Shown: positions 50,563 through 59,275, counted from the stretch's first letter. The stretch: 64,000 nt of DNA from Gemmataceae bacterium (GCA_019636445.1 JAHBXO010000018.1:39048-103047); one strand, 5' to 3'. The notes: generated by a model not told the origin, from the sequence alone. Numbers and translations: made by a program.

Positions 50563-51324
50563 TTACTTCGCTCCGCGATACACGACTCGATTGTGGTAGT
50601 CGATGAACTGCTGGCCGACCTTGTGGCCGCCGGCCGGTCGGAGATCACTCGCAGCGAGCCGGATGGCACCCAGGTCGCAGGCTGCGTGGTGGTTCGGGCA
50701 AAGGCAGACGATGTTCTCGGCTATGTCAGGGCCGTCGTGCGGCTTCCCCAACGGTTGAAGGTGGTGCCCCTCCGCGTACCCCGTGCCATCGGCCAACTGA
50801 ACTGTCTGACCACAGAGTTGGCAGAGTTGACGGTGCAAACTCTTGATCCGCTTGGCCAACTCGGTGTCGCGGACGATGCGCGAAACCGTAGTGGCCACAC
50901 GCCCGGTAGGCGGTTGTTCCAAGTCCGAGGCGACGGGTGTCTCGCTGCTATCGCCACCGGTTTCGGATGAGCCAAGAGTAGAGGCCGGCGGGTTGGTAAC
51001 GGGCTCTGTTTCACCGGATTGTTGAAGTAGTCCCAAATGCTGGTGGCCGGTTTTACCACGGATAAGTTTCATGAGCCGGTTGAAGTCGTTTCTTCGGAGT
51101 CTATTCTGATTTTGGTTGGGCGATGTCCCTTGGATTTCTCTGGGGACATCGACCAGTTTGGTATTCTCCGGCCAAACGATTTTCATCACGGCCACTGCCC
51201 GCTTCTTATCAAGCTGTCCATCGTTGTTCTCGTAAGCCGAGACTACGCAGGAAAACACTCTCGCCTCGGTGTATGTGCGATCCTCGAGCATGTTCCATAC
51301 GCGTAAGATTTCCTCATCTGTCAC
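50563..51324 (-). CDS. HNH-motif protein, third gene of a DUF4365 operon
   Basis: A 253-residue protein beginning at GTG 51324 behind GAGGGAG. The C-terminal 90 residues hold an HNH-type nuclease motif: two CxxC/CxC zinc ligands (CQLC at 168-171 and CLCPNHH at 207-213) frame EGHHLQPLG (187-188) and a DIAENIVCLC stretch. The His-Asn-His order is as in HNH endonucleases of restriction type. The N-terminal 90 residues are unknown, and a Ser/Thr/Pro-rich linker follows (SSETGGDSSETPV). Codon and base use here are more AT-rich than in neighbouring genes, suggesting horizontal transfer. It is 34 bases downstream of the 88-residue gene and very likely co-transcribed. Confidence 0.8.
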   Translation of the reverse strand: MTDEEILRVWNMLEDRTYTEARVFSCVVSAYENNDGQLDKKRAVAVMKIVWPENTKLVDVPREIQGTSPNQNQNRLRRNDFNRLMKLIRGKTGHQHLGLLQQSGETEPVTNPPASTLGSSETGGDSSETPVASDLEQPPTGRVATTVSRIVRDTELAKRIKSLHRQLCQLCGQTVQLADGTGYAEGHHLQPLGKPHDGPDIAENIVCLCPNHHAACDLGAIRLAASDLRPAGGHKVGQQFIDYHNRVVYRGAK

Positions 51325-51358
51325 AACGATTTCTCCCTCAGTGGGATTCGAGACTTCC

Positions 51359-51625
51359 TCACGACGACTTCACGGCCGCCCCGTCGGCGAAGTAAGCGTC
51401 GAAATCGGCCTCGGCCATGAGGCCGCGGTAAGACAGTTGAACACGGAGGGCGTCGAGGTGCGAGGTGCGGGCCGGCGCGTGGCGATCCACCTTCGGAATC
51501 GGAAACCACATGTCCGTGGTCGGCTCCGAATACACGTCGTAGTGCTCGTCTCGGCTCTTGCGGGTGAACCCCAGCTCGACGAGGAGATCGGCCACTTGAC
51601 CGTTGGTGATGGTTTCGGTCTTCAC
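51359..51625 (-). CDS. HicA-like small protein
   Basis: An 88-residue protein from GTG 51625, behind AAAGGAG with good spacing; the longer frame to 51670 would overlap the previous gene too much. The pattern NGQVADLLVELGFTRKSRDE, then HYDVYSEPTTDMWFPIP, a basic turn and LSYRGLMAEADFDAYF resembles the HicA/YcfA double-stranded-RNA-binding fold, which has a glycine, a catalytic histidine near GSH and a terminal helix. Here the histidine lies in DEHYDVY. This is pattern-level evidence only. It starts inside the stop of the DUF4365 gene (GTGA overlap), so the two are translationally coupled. No HicB-like antitoxin is next to it. Confidence 0.55.
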   Translation of the reverse strand: MKTETITNGQVADLLVELGFTRKSRDEHYDVYSEPTTDMWFPIPKVDRHAPARTSHLDALRVQLSYRGLMAEADFDAYFADGAAVKSS

Positions 51626-52152
51626 TCGGAACTCCTTTCCCGGCGGACGCGGTTGCGGAGGACCCGCCACTGTTGGACCGCTTCGACGGTCACCGCGTTC
51701 GAAAAGGGCACGCGGAGGGTCACGGTCCGAACATCGTCGGTGTCGAAGCCGGGGTTGCGAGCATACGCCTGAACGTCCAGCCAGAAAGCGCGGTCTTCAA
51801 CCGCATCGTACACGACCAGAATGACCGGGAACAACTCGAATAGCCACGAGCGCAAATCGCGGGACGAAACGCGTTGGGCCACGGTTGTGCCGTCGGCCGA
51901 CACCTTCAAATGGTCCGTGGCCTTGAACTGGAGTTCGCAGAACCCGTTCTCGATTTCGCCGTCGGCGTCGAAAGTCACCAAGGTCGCGTCCAGCCCGTAG
52001 TCCTTTGTTCGGATCTCAAGGACGTGCCCACACTCCAGCACCTTCCGCTCGACGAAATTGGCGCTCATGTCCGCGATCACGTGCTCGCGGGTGCGTCGCT
52101 TGCGTCCGGACGGCTGACGACGGCGGGCCACGATCGGTCTCCGGCAATTCAT
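51622..52152 (-). CDS. DUF4365 domain-containing protein
   Basis: A 176-residue protein whose core (EHVIADMSANFVERKVLECG, then YGLDATLVTFDADGEIENGF and CELQFKATDHLK) matches the DUF4365 family, commonly seen near restriction and defence genes. The arrangement Asp55, Glu73-x-Gln75-x-Lys77 is compatible with a PD-(D/E)xK-like nuclease active site, but this is inference. ATG 52152 is chosen because the upstream 11 residues look unlike coding sequence and the basic N-terminus (RRRQPSGRKRRTRE) is then intact. First gene of a three-gene unit. It overlaps the next gene by four bases. Confidence 0.75.
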   Translation of the reverse strand: MNCRRPIVARRRQPSGRKRRTREHVIADMSANFVERKVLECGHVLEIRTKDYGLDATLVTFDADGEIENGFCELQFKATDHLKVSADGTTVAQRVSSRDLRSWLFELFPVILVVYDAVEDRAFWLDVQAYARNPGFDTDDVRTVTLRVPFSNAVTVEAVQQWRVLRNRVRRERSSE

Positions 52153-52192
52153 GAACGGGATACCCGCTACGCCCGCCGTCCGCAACCCGGCT

Positions 52193-53323
52193 TCACCGCG
52201 CCGTGTGATACGCCGCGCTCCGTTCGCGGAAGGCGGCCTCCTCCGGCTCCCATAACTTCGCGATGTCGCGCCAGCCGGCGCCGGCGTCGATCAGCGTCCG
52301 CTCGCGATCGCTGCCGAAAAGCAGGTCGATGGCCGGAATGTGCTCGACGAATTCGTAGCGTTCCGTGCGCCAGCGGAAGCGGTCGCCGAGGAGATCGCGA
52401 AAAGCGATGAGGACCGCGAGGCCGGTGCGGACGGGTTGGAACGCCTCGCCGGTCGGCGCGACGAAGACGCCGCCGCAGCTTTGCCCGGCGTGCTTCTGGA
52501 ACGTCGGGCGGAACGTGACGGGCAGGAATCGCACGTCGGGCAGTTCCTCGGCGTTCAATCGTTCGGCAAGCCGTCGCGGGTCGATGCCGGGGAAGCCGAC
52601 GTACTCGAACGGCCGTGTGGTGCCGCGGCCTTCACTGAGGTTCGTGCCTTCGACGAGGCACATTCCCGGATAGACGATCGCCGTAGCGACGGTCGGCATG
52701 TTCGGCGAGGGCGGAAGGAGGAATCGGTCCACCGTCGCGTGGGCGTCGCACGGGATCACGGTGAGATCGACGTTCGGCGCTCGCTCGGTCCGGTAGAGCC
52801 GTGCGAGTTCGCCGATCGTCAGGCCGTGGCGCGTCGCGATCGGGTGCGCGCCGACGAAGCTGGCGAAGCCATCGCGCACGATCGGGCCTTCGACGGCGCG
52901 ACCGAGCGGATTCGGGCGATCGAGCACGACGACCGGCACGCCGGCGTCGGCGCACGCCTCCAGGCAGTAGAGCATCGTGGCCTGGAAGGTGTAGTACCGG
53001 CTGCCGACATCCACGAGGTCGATGGCGAGCACATCGAGGCCCGCGAGCATGTCCGGCGTGGGCTTCAGGCTCGCGAAGGTGTCGCCGTAGAGCGAGTGGA
53101 CGGGAATCGCGGACGCGGATCCGGCGACGGGGATGAGGTCCTGCGCCTCGCCGGTGAAGCCGTGTTCGGGGCCGAAGAGGGCGACGAGGTTCGTCCGTTC
53201 GGCGAAGAGTTCCGCGGCGGAGCGCAGCGTGCCCGACAGGGCCGCGGGATGGGTGACGAGGCCGACGCGCTTCCCGCGCAGCGGGGCGAAGCCGTCGCGA
53301 GCGAGCACGTCGAGGCCGGTCAT
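52193..53323 (-). CDS. DUF1343 protein, exo-beta-N-acetylmuramidase NamZ-like
   Basis: A 376-residue member of PF07075. Characterised relatives (NamZ) release terminal N-acetylmuramic acid from peptidoglycan fragments. Family landmarks: GKRVGLVTHPAALSG, FGPEHGFTGEAQDLIPV, DLVDVGSRYYTFQATMLYCL, VLDRPNPLGRAVEGP and VEGTNLSEGRGTTRPFEYVG. No signal peptide is visible, so it would act in the cytoplasm or be exported by another route, unlike most secreted relatives. Its ATG overlaps the stop of the S9 peptidase gene by four bases, so the two are one operon. Confidence 0.9.
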   Translation of the reverse strand: MTGLDVLARDGFAPLRGKRVGLVTHPAALSGTLRSAAELFAERTNLVALFGPEHGFTGEAQDLIPVAGSASAIPVHSLYGDTFASLKPTPDMLAGLDVLAIDLVDVGSRYYTFQATMLYCLEACADAGVPVVVLDRPNPLGRAVEGPIVRDGFASFVGAHPIATRHGLTIGELARLYRTERAPNVDLTVIPCDAHATVDRFLLPPSPNMPTVATAIVYPGMCLVEGTNLSEGRGTTRPFEYVGFPGIDPRRLAERLNAEELPDVRFLPVTFRPTFQKHAGQSCGGVFVAPTGEAFQPVRTGLAVLIAFRDLLGDRFRWRTERYEFVEHIPAIDLLFGSDRERTLIDAGAGWRDIAKLWEPEEAAFRERSAAYHTAR

Positions 53324-55719
53324 CGCGAGGCCGCCCCCTTCACGTGCGCGTCGAACCAGGCGAACTGCTCCGCCAGCACGTGCTCGATGCTTTCCTTCGC
53401 GGCGTAGCCGTGCGACTCGTGCGGCAGCATCACCAGCCGTGCCGTGCCGCCGTTGCCGCGAATCGCCTGGTAGAGGCGCTCGCTCTGCACCGGGAAGGTG
53501 CCGGGGTTGTTGTCGGCCTCGCCGTGGATGAGCAGGATCGGCTCCGTCAGCTTGTGGGCGTTGTGGAACGGCGACATCGTCGCGTAGACCTGCGGCGCTT
53601 CCCAGAAGGTGCGGCGCTCGTTCTGGAAGCCGAAGGGTGTGAGTGTGCGGTTATACGCGCCGCTGCGGGCGATGCCGGCACGGAAGAGGTCCGAGTGCGC
53701 CAGCAGGTTCGCCGTCATGAACGCGCCATAGCTATGGCCGCCGACGCCGATCCGGTCGCGGTCCACCGGCCCCATCTCGACGGCCTTGTCGATCGCCGCC
53801 TTCGCGCTGCCCACTAACTGCTCGACGAACGTGTCGTTCGCCTTGTCCGGCGCCCCCACGATCGGCACGCTCACATCGTCCATCACCACGTAGCCGTGCA
53901 GTAGGAAGAACAGGTGCGACGTCGCCGCGATGGTCGTGAACCGGCTCGTGCTGCCGCTGATCTGCCCGGCCGTGTCGGCCGAGTTAAACTCGCGCGGGTA
54001 CGCCCAGAAGACCGTCGGCCGGCGTTCCCCCTCCTTGTAGTCCGGCGGCAGCATCAGCGTGAACGACACCGTCACGCCGTCGGGCCGTTTCGTCGTCACG
54101 AGCTGCTTCTTGATCTTGCGCAGGACCGGCGCCGGGTCGACGAACGTCGTGATCGGCGTCTCCTTCGCGCCGTCGCGGTGGAAGTAGTTGCCCGGATCGG
54201 TCGGCGATTCCCGGCGGATGAGCAGCTTCGTCCCCTCGTCGTTCAAGGGGGACGCCGATTCGTACACGCCCTCGCCGCACTGGAAGAGCCGTTCGGATTT
54301 CTTCGTCGCGAGGTTGAAGCGATCGAGGAACGGCCGGTCGCCCTTGGGCGTCGCACCGGCGCTCGAGAGGTACAGCGAATCCCCGACCACCCACAGCGCC
54401 GTGCGGCCATTCGCCATCCGCTTCGTCAGCGGCGAGCCGGGGTCGTTGTACCGGTCTTGGATCGACCGGTCGAAGATCACCGTCGGTTCGGCCTCGGGAG
54501 CGGAGAGCGTCCGCAGCACCGTGCGCGTCCAGCGGCGGTCGCGGTCGTAGTCGCTCACGAGCATCCGGTCGCCGTCCGGGAAATAGCTGATGCCGCTGTA
54601 CCGATGTTCGACCTTGAACAACTTCGTCGGCTCGTCGTTCGCGGGCAGCGGGAAGCTCAGGCTGAACGCCTGATCGCGGTGCGGCACCTTCACCTTCGGA
54701 TCGCCGCCGTCCAGCGCCTCCACCCACACGAGCGTCGCGTCCTTCGTCGGCATCCACCCGATGCTCCGCGGACCCGTCGGCACCCCCTCGATCGGCACCT
54801 TGTCCTGCAACGGCAGGTCCGCGATCGTCCGCACCACGCGCGACTGTTCGTCCCACACCTCCACCACCTTCGGGAACGCCGACGCCGTGTAAAGGTACGA
54901 GAACGGCCGCTTCAGCCGTGTCACCAGCAGGTATTTGCCATCCGGCGAAATCGACGCGTTCGTGTAGAGCGCCGGCTTCCCGCCCAGCGCCACGCCGCCC
55001 GTCGCGGAGTCCACGATCGCCAGTTGCGACGTCGCGTAGTGCTCGAACACCGCCTCGTCGTGCGCGTTCTGCAGCAGGTCCTGATACGTTCGCACCGGTC
55101 CGGTCTTGCCGCTCGTCTCCTGCACGGTCGGGCCGGGCGGCGCGGCCGGCGCTTCCGGAGCCTTCCCGCGCCCGGCCGGCACGGCGCGCACGATGATGTG
55201 CCGCGAATCCGGCATCCACTGCACCGGGTCCCCCAGCACGGCGTTGAGCTTCAAATCCGGAATCTTCCGCAGCTTCAGGTCCGCCAGCTCCGCCACGTAC
55301 AGCTCGATCGCGTCCGCCGTCGTCACCGTCAGCGCGAAGCGCTTCCCGTCCGGCGACCAGTCGGGCGCCCCCACCTTGCCCGCCGGCAGTTCCACCGGCC
55401 GCGGGTGCCCGCCTTCCACGGGCATGAAGGTGATCGCCGTCACGCGCGGCGGCCGCGCCGGGCCGCTCGTCTTCGGGTTGAACCGCTGCCCCGCCAGACG
55501 CAGCTGCGGCTCCGCCAGCTCCGCAATCCCCGGATAGCGAGCGTACTGCACGAGCGCCAGCGTATCGCGCGACGGGTTCAGGCTCACCGACGGCGACGGC
55601 TCCGCGTGCAGCACGTCGAGGATCGCCTGCGGCGGCTTCTGGTACGTCGTCTGTCCGGGCGCCGGATTCGCAAGGGCGAAGAGCGCAAGCGCCGTCGCCG
55701 CCGCCTGGGTGCGCATCAT
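53320..55719 (-). CDS. Secreted S9 prolyl oligopeptidase family peptidase
   Basis: A 799-residue serine peptidase. ATG 55719 has GGAG eight bases upstream and gives the signal peptide MMRTQAAATALALFALANPA; a longer in-frame start at 55761 exists but would bury it. A beta-propeller (about 50-520) precedes an alpha/beta-hydrolase domain. The Ser nucleophile lies in GVGGHSYGAFMTANLLAHSD (about residue 650), Asp in LLIHGEADNNPGTFPVQSE and His in MLPHESHGYAAKESIEHVL. Similar to dipeptidyl-peptidase/glutamyl endopeptidase-like members. Secreted or outer-membrane facing. The following NamZ-like gene overlaps its stop by four bases. Confidence 0.9.
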   Translation of the reverse strand: MMRTQAAATALALFALANPAPGQTTYQKPPQAILDVLHAEPSPSVSLNPSRDTLALVQYARYPGIAELAEPQLRLAGQRFNPKTSGPARPPRVTAITFMPVEGGHPRPVELPAGKVGAPDWSPDGKRFALTVTTADAIELYVAELADLKLRKIPDLKLNAVLGDPVQWMPDSRHIIVRAVPAGRGKAPEAPAAPPGPTVQETSGKTGPVRTYQDLLQNAHDEAVFEHYATSQLAIVDSATGGVALGGKPALYTNASISPDGKYLLVTRLKRPFSYLYTASAFPKVVEVWDEQSRVVRTIADLPLQDKVPIEGVPTGPRSIGWMPTKDATLVWVEALDGGDPKVKVPHRDQAFSLSFPLPANDEPTKLFKVEHRYSGISYFPDGDRMLVSDYDRDRRWTRTVLRTLSAPEAEPTVIFDRSIQDRYNDPGSPLTKRMANGRTALWVVGDSLYLSSAGATPKGDRPFLDRFNLATKKSERLFQCGEGVYESASPLNDEGTKLLIRRESPTDPGNYFHRDGAKETPITTFVDPAPVLRKIKKQLVTTKRPDGVTVSFTLMLPPDYKEGERRPTVFWAYPREFNSADTAGQISGSTSRFTTIAATSHLFFLLHGYVVMDDVSVPIVGAPDKANDTFVEQLVGSAKAAIDKAVEMGPVDRDRIGVGGHSYGAFMTANLLAHSDLFRAGIARSGAYNRTLTPFGFQNERRTFWEAPQVYATMSPFHNAHKLTEPILLIHGEADNNPGTFPVQSERLYQAIRGNGGTARLVMLPHESHGYAAKESIEHVLAEQFAWFDAHVKGAASR

Positions 55720-55767
55720 GTCGTCGTCTCCGAAGGTGGAATCGCCTTGTGCCGAAGCCATGCGGCT

Positions 55768-55773
55768 ATCGTA
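55768..55773 (-). promoter_or_regulatory. Putative -10 box of the S9 peptidase gene
   Basis: On the minus strand TACGAT is followed by six bases and an in-frame ATG at 55761. A leader of about 42 bases would precede the better ATG at 55719, or translation could start at 55761 without a leader. Confidence 0.4.
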
Positions 55774-55835
55774 GGAGTGCGGGCGGGGCGGGGCCGCGAT
55801 GTGACCATGAGATCGTCAACCGGTTGCGCGCGCGC

Positions 55836-58800
55836 CTATTTCCGGCCGCCCGGCGGAAGGGACTCGCGACGGATGGGGCGGGAGTCGTAGATGCGGACCG
55901 CGCCGTCGGCGCTGCCGACGACGATGCGCGTGCCGTCCGGGCTGAACGACGCCGCGAACACCGCATTCGTGTGCCGCTTGAGGGCCAGCAACTCGGCCCC
56001 CGTCGTTGCGTCCCACAACTTTGCCGTGTAGTCGCCGCTGCCGGTGATGATGCGCGTGCCGTCCGGGCTGAACGACGCCGCGGTCACGCTGCCCGTATGA
56101 CCCTTGAGCGCGAACAACTCCTTCCCCGTCTTCGCGTCCCAGACTTTCGCCGTATTGTCGCCGCTGCCGGTGACGATGCGCGTGCCATCCGGGCTGAACG
56201 CCGCGGCATGCACGCCGCCCGTGTGCCCCTTCAGTGTCAGTGCCTCGTTCCCCGTCCGCGCATCCCACACGTTCGCGGTCATGTCCTGGCTCCCGGTGAC
56301 GATGCGCGTGCCGTCCGGGCTGAACGACGCCGACGCCACGGTGCCCGTGTGCCCCTTGAACGCGAACAACTCCTTCCCCGTCGTTGCGTCCCAGACTTTC
56401 GCCGTATTGTCGCCGCTGCCGGTGACGATCCGCGCGCCGTCCGGACTGAACGACACGGCCGACACCCGATCGGTGTGCCCCGTAAGGGCGAGCACCTCGG
56501 CGCCCGACCGCGCGTCCCACACCTTTGCCATGTTGTCCCGGCTTCCGGTGACGATTCGCGCGCCGTCCGGGCTGAACGATGCGGCCGACACCCGGTCGGT
56601 GTGCCCTTTGAGGGCGAGCGATTCGGCCCCCGTCCGCGCGTCCCACACCTTCGCCGTGTTGTCGCCGCTACCGGTCACGATCCGCGTGGCGTCCGGGGCG
56701 AACGCCGCCGCGTTCACGCGGTCCGCGTGCCCTTTCAAGGCGAACATCTCGGTTCCCGTTTCCGCATCCCACACCTTCGCCGTCCGGTCCCAACTCCCGG
56801 TGACGATCCGCATGCCATCCGAGCTGTATCTCGCCGCATCCAGGCGGTCCGTATGGCCCTTCAGGGCGAACACCTCGGTTCCCGTTTGCGCGTCCCACAC
56901 CTTCGCCGAGTAGTCTCCGCTTCCCGTGAGGATCCGCGCACCGTCCGGACTGTACGACGCCGCGGTCACGCCGCCGGCGTGCCCCTTCAGCGCGAACAGC
57001 TCGTCGCCCGACTTCGCGTCCCACACTTTCGCCAACCCGTCCCGACTGCCCGTGACGATCCGCGCGCCGTCCGGGCTGTACGACACCGCCCGCACGCCGT
57101 CCGCGCTGGCCGGCAGGGCGAGTACCTCCGTTCCCGTCTTCGCGTCCCACACCTTCGCCGTCCGGTCGTGGCTGCCGGTGACGACACGCGTGGCGTCCGG
57201 GTTGAACGCCACCGCATCCACGCGGCCTTTGTGTCCCTTCAGCTCGCGCAATTCCGTTCCCGTCTTCGCGTCCCAGATTTTGGCCGTTCCGTCGCCGCTT
57301 CCGGTGGCGATCCGCGTGCCATCGAAGCTCATGGAAATCGCGGCCACGGGGTGCGTGTGCCCCTTCAGCTCGAAGACCTGTTTCCCGGTCTTCGCGTCCC
57401 AGACTTTCGCCGTCTTGTCCCAACTGCCGGTGACGATCCGCGCGCCGTCCGGGCTGAATGCCGCCGCGAACACGAAGCTCGCGTGACCCTTCAGAGTGAA
57501 GACTTCGGTCCCGGTCGACGCGTTCCACACCTTGGCGGTGTTGTCCGTGCTGCCGGTGACGATCCGCGTCCCGTCCGGGCTGAATGCCGCCGCGTTCACG
57601 CCGCCCGTGTGCCCCGTGAGGGTCAGCAGCGACGGATCGGCGAGTCGGTTGAGGTATCGCCATTCCCAGCCGTGGTGCCGGGGTTCGGTGTCGGCGAGCA
57701 GCGCGCGCATCGCGACGAAGTTTCCCTCCCGCCATTCCTGATGCGCGACCTGCATCGTGCGGCCGTACACGAACACCGCGAGTTTCCCGCGTTCCAGCTC
57801 GACCTGCTTCCGGGCGATCTCTTCCGCGGACTTCGCTTGCTCCGCCGCGTCCCGCGCGCTCTCCGCCTCGCCCCGCAGCCCCACCGCGATCCCCTTGTCG
57901 TGCTCCGACTTCCGCCACAGCACGCCGGCCGTCGCGGCGAACGTCCCCAGCAGCACCACCAGCAACCCCAGCGCCCACGCCGCCGCCACCGCCGGTTTGC
58001 GGCGCACCCACAGCATCGCCCGCTCCAACGGCGTCGCACGGCGCGCCGCGATGGGCTGGCCGTGCAGCCACGCCGTCAGGTCCGCGGCCAGTTCCTTCGC
58101 GCTGGGATAACGCCGCTCCGGCTCCTTCTCCAGGCACTTCAAACAGATGGTTTCGAGATCGTGCGGCACCGTCTTCGAGACAGTCCGCAACGTCGGCGGA
58201 TCGTCGTTCTGGATCGAATGCAGCAGCGCCGCGTCCGTCTCGGCCACGAACGGCCGGCGGCCCGTCAGACTCTCGTACAGCATCACGCCCAACGACCAGA
58301 CATCCGCCGGCGGTCCCACGAATTTCATCGCCCGCGCCTGTTCCGGGGCCATGTAGCTCGGCGTGCCGGCGGCTTCGCTCGTCAGCGTCAGTTCGAAGTC
58401 GCTTCGCTTCGCTAGGCCGAAGTCCGTCACCTTCGGCTGGCCGAGCGCGTCGAATAGCACGTTCCCCGGCTTCAGGTCGCGGTGCACGATGCCGATCTCG
58501 TGAGCCGCGCCGACGCCCGACGCGATCTGCGCGAGGATGTCCGCCGCGCGGCGCGGGTCCAGCGCCCCGGCCTTCAGCGGCTTCGAGAACGTCCCGCCCG
58601 CCAGCAGTTCCATCGCGATGAACGGCCCCGAACTCGATTCCCCCAGATCGAAGATTTCGACCACGTTCGGGTGCTGGACCGCCGCGATGATCTGCCCTTC
58701 GGCCAGAAAGCGCGCCTGGTGCAGGCCGTCGTTCTTCTGCATCAGCTTGATGGCGGCCGAGCGATCGAGCGAGAGATGCTTGGCTTCGTAGACGACCCCC

Positions 58801-58931
58801 ATGCCGCCGCGGCCCAGCTCGCGAACGATCTGGTAGCCGGGGATGGTGGGAAAGCCGAGGAGGGTTTCGCCACTGACGGTCGGGTTGCCGCTCTGGATCT
58901 GGGTCGCGTCGGTGGTGGAGGGTTCGATCAT
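55836..58931 (-). CDS. Ser/Thr kinase with C-terminal WD40 propellers
   Basis: A 1031-residue membrane kinase. Kinase domain about 33-300: GRGGMGVVYEA loop, Lys62 in AAIKLMQ, HRDLKPGNVLF (about 150), DFGLAKRSDF and APEQARAMKF. A single membrane helix (about 313-333, AVAAAWALGLLVVLLGTFAA) places the kinase inside and the WD40 part outside. After a linker, 14 WD40 repeats of 42 residues each occupy about 435-1020, each close to GHTxxVxAASFSPDGTRIVT, then GSGDxTAKVWDAxTG. The repeats are nearly identical, implying recent expansion of about two seven-bladed propellers. It likely senses an extracellular ligand; no partner is visible. Confidence 0.92.
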   Translation of the reverse strand: MIEPSTTDATQIQSGNPTVSGETLLGFPTIPGYQIVRELGRGGMGVVYEAKHLSLDRSAAIKLMQKNDGLHQARFLAEGQIIAAVQHPNVVEIFDLGESSSGPFIAMELLAGGTFSKPLKAGALDPRRAADILAQIASGVGAAHEIGIVHRDLKPGNVLFDALGQPKVTDFGLAKRSDFELTLTSEAAGTPSYMAPEQARAMKFVGPPADVWSLGVMLYESLTGRRPFVAETDAALLHSIQNDDPPTLRTVSKTVPHDLETICLKCLEKEPERRYPSAKELAADLTAWLHGQPIAARRATPLERAMLWVRRKPAVAAAWALGLLVVLLGTFAATAGVLWRKSEHDKGIAVGLRGEAESARDAAEQAKSAEEIARKQVELERGKLAVFVYGRTMQVAHQEWREGNFVAMRALLADTEPRHHGWEWRYLNRLADPSLLTLTGHTGGVNAAAFSPDGTRIVTGSTDNTAKVWNASTGTEVFTLKGHASFVFAAAFSPDGARIVTGSWDKTAKVWDAKTGKQVFELKGHTHPVAAISMSFDGTRIATGSGDGTAKIWDAKTGTELRELKGHKGRVDAVAFNPDATRVVTGSHDRTAKVWDAKTGTEVLALPASADGVRAVSYSPDGARIVTGSRDGLAKVWDAKSGDELFALKGHAGGVTAASYSPDGARILTGSGDYSAKVWDAQTGTEVFALKGHTDRLDAARYSSDGMRIVTGSWDRTAKVWDAETGTEMFALKGHADRVNAAAFAPDATRIVTGSGDNTAKVWDARTGAESLALKGHTDRVSAASFSPDGARIVTGSRDNMAKVWDARSGAEVLALTGHTDRVSAVSFSPDGARIVTGSGDNTAKVWDATTGKELFAFKGHTGTVASASFSPDGTRIVTGSQDMTANVWDARTGNEALTLKGHTGGVHAAAFSPDGTRIVTGSGDNTAKVWDAKTGKELFALKGHTGSVTAASFSPDGTRIITGSGDYTAKLWDATTGAELLALKRHTNAVFAASFSPDGTRIVVGSADGAVRIYDSRPIRRESLPPGGRK
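55880..57626 (-). repeat. Coding tandem array of 14 WD40 units (about 126 bp each)
   Basis: The WD40 segment of the kinase consists of 14 units of 42 codons that align along their whole length, with conserved DPDGTRIVTGS-type and VWDA-type blocks. Several adjacent units differ at only a few codons. Boundaries are approximate. Confidence 0.8.
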
Positions 58932-58957
58932 GGGGCGACGCCGGTCTTGATGCGGCG

Positions 58958-58963
58958 ATCTTA
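58958..58963 (-). promoter_or_regulatory. Putative -10 box of the WD40 kinase gene
   Basis: TAAGAT on the minus strand lies 26 bases before the ATG at 58931, which would give a leader of about 20 bases. No -35 match. Confidence 0.35.
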
Positions 58964-59010
58964 AGCGATGATGCGCGGGAAAGGAAGCGACTTCGAGCGG
59001 CTCTGGAATT

Positions 59011-59146
59011 GATGTAGCGAATTCGGGTTAGCCCGACGCGCCAGCGAGGGCGAACGCATCCGCTCGATTTGATGTAGCGAATTCGAGTTAGCCCGACGCG
59101 CCAGCGAGGGCGAACGCATCCGCCCTCGCTGGCGCGTCGGGCTAAC
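59011..59146. repeat. Palindromic repeat with 60-bp duplicated half
   Basis: A 60-bp unit (GATGTAGCGAATTCGGGTTA, the AGCCCGACGCGCC arm, GAGGGCGAACGCATCCGC) is at 59011-59070 and again from 59071 with one A/G change. The second copy continues into a full hairpin: 59087-59112 pairs perfectly with 59121-59146 (26 bp, eight-base loop). The first copy lacks its right arm. It is in the 344-base gap 58932-59275, which also carries the small CGTAAGTCCTTACG palindrome near 59187 and no gene. Confidence 0.88.
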
Positions 59147-59275
59147 GGTCTCGTGGATCTTCGCGGCGCAGGCGACCGGAAATCGACGTAAGTCCTTACG
59201 GGGCTATCGCGCTTCCGGAAATCGGGCGTCATTCCGCCGGACGGTGGCGCGGGAGCGGCGGAACCATCGGGGCCG

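Noticed and set aside
51359..51670. Start of the 88-residue protein at 51670
   Set aside because: It would overlap the DUF4365 gene by 49 bases; GTG 51625 has AAAGGAG and gives the tidy GTGA overlap.
53320..55761. Start of the S9 peptidase at 55761
   Set aside because: It buries the signal peptide; 55719 has GGAG and a clean N-terminus. The upstream hexamer is kept as a promoter candidate.
55880..57626. The 126-bp periodic sequence as a possible CRISPR or satellite array
   Set aside because: The period is coding and in frame with WD40 motifs; units vary at codon level and there are no unique spacers between short identical repeats.
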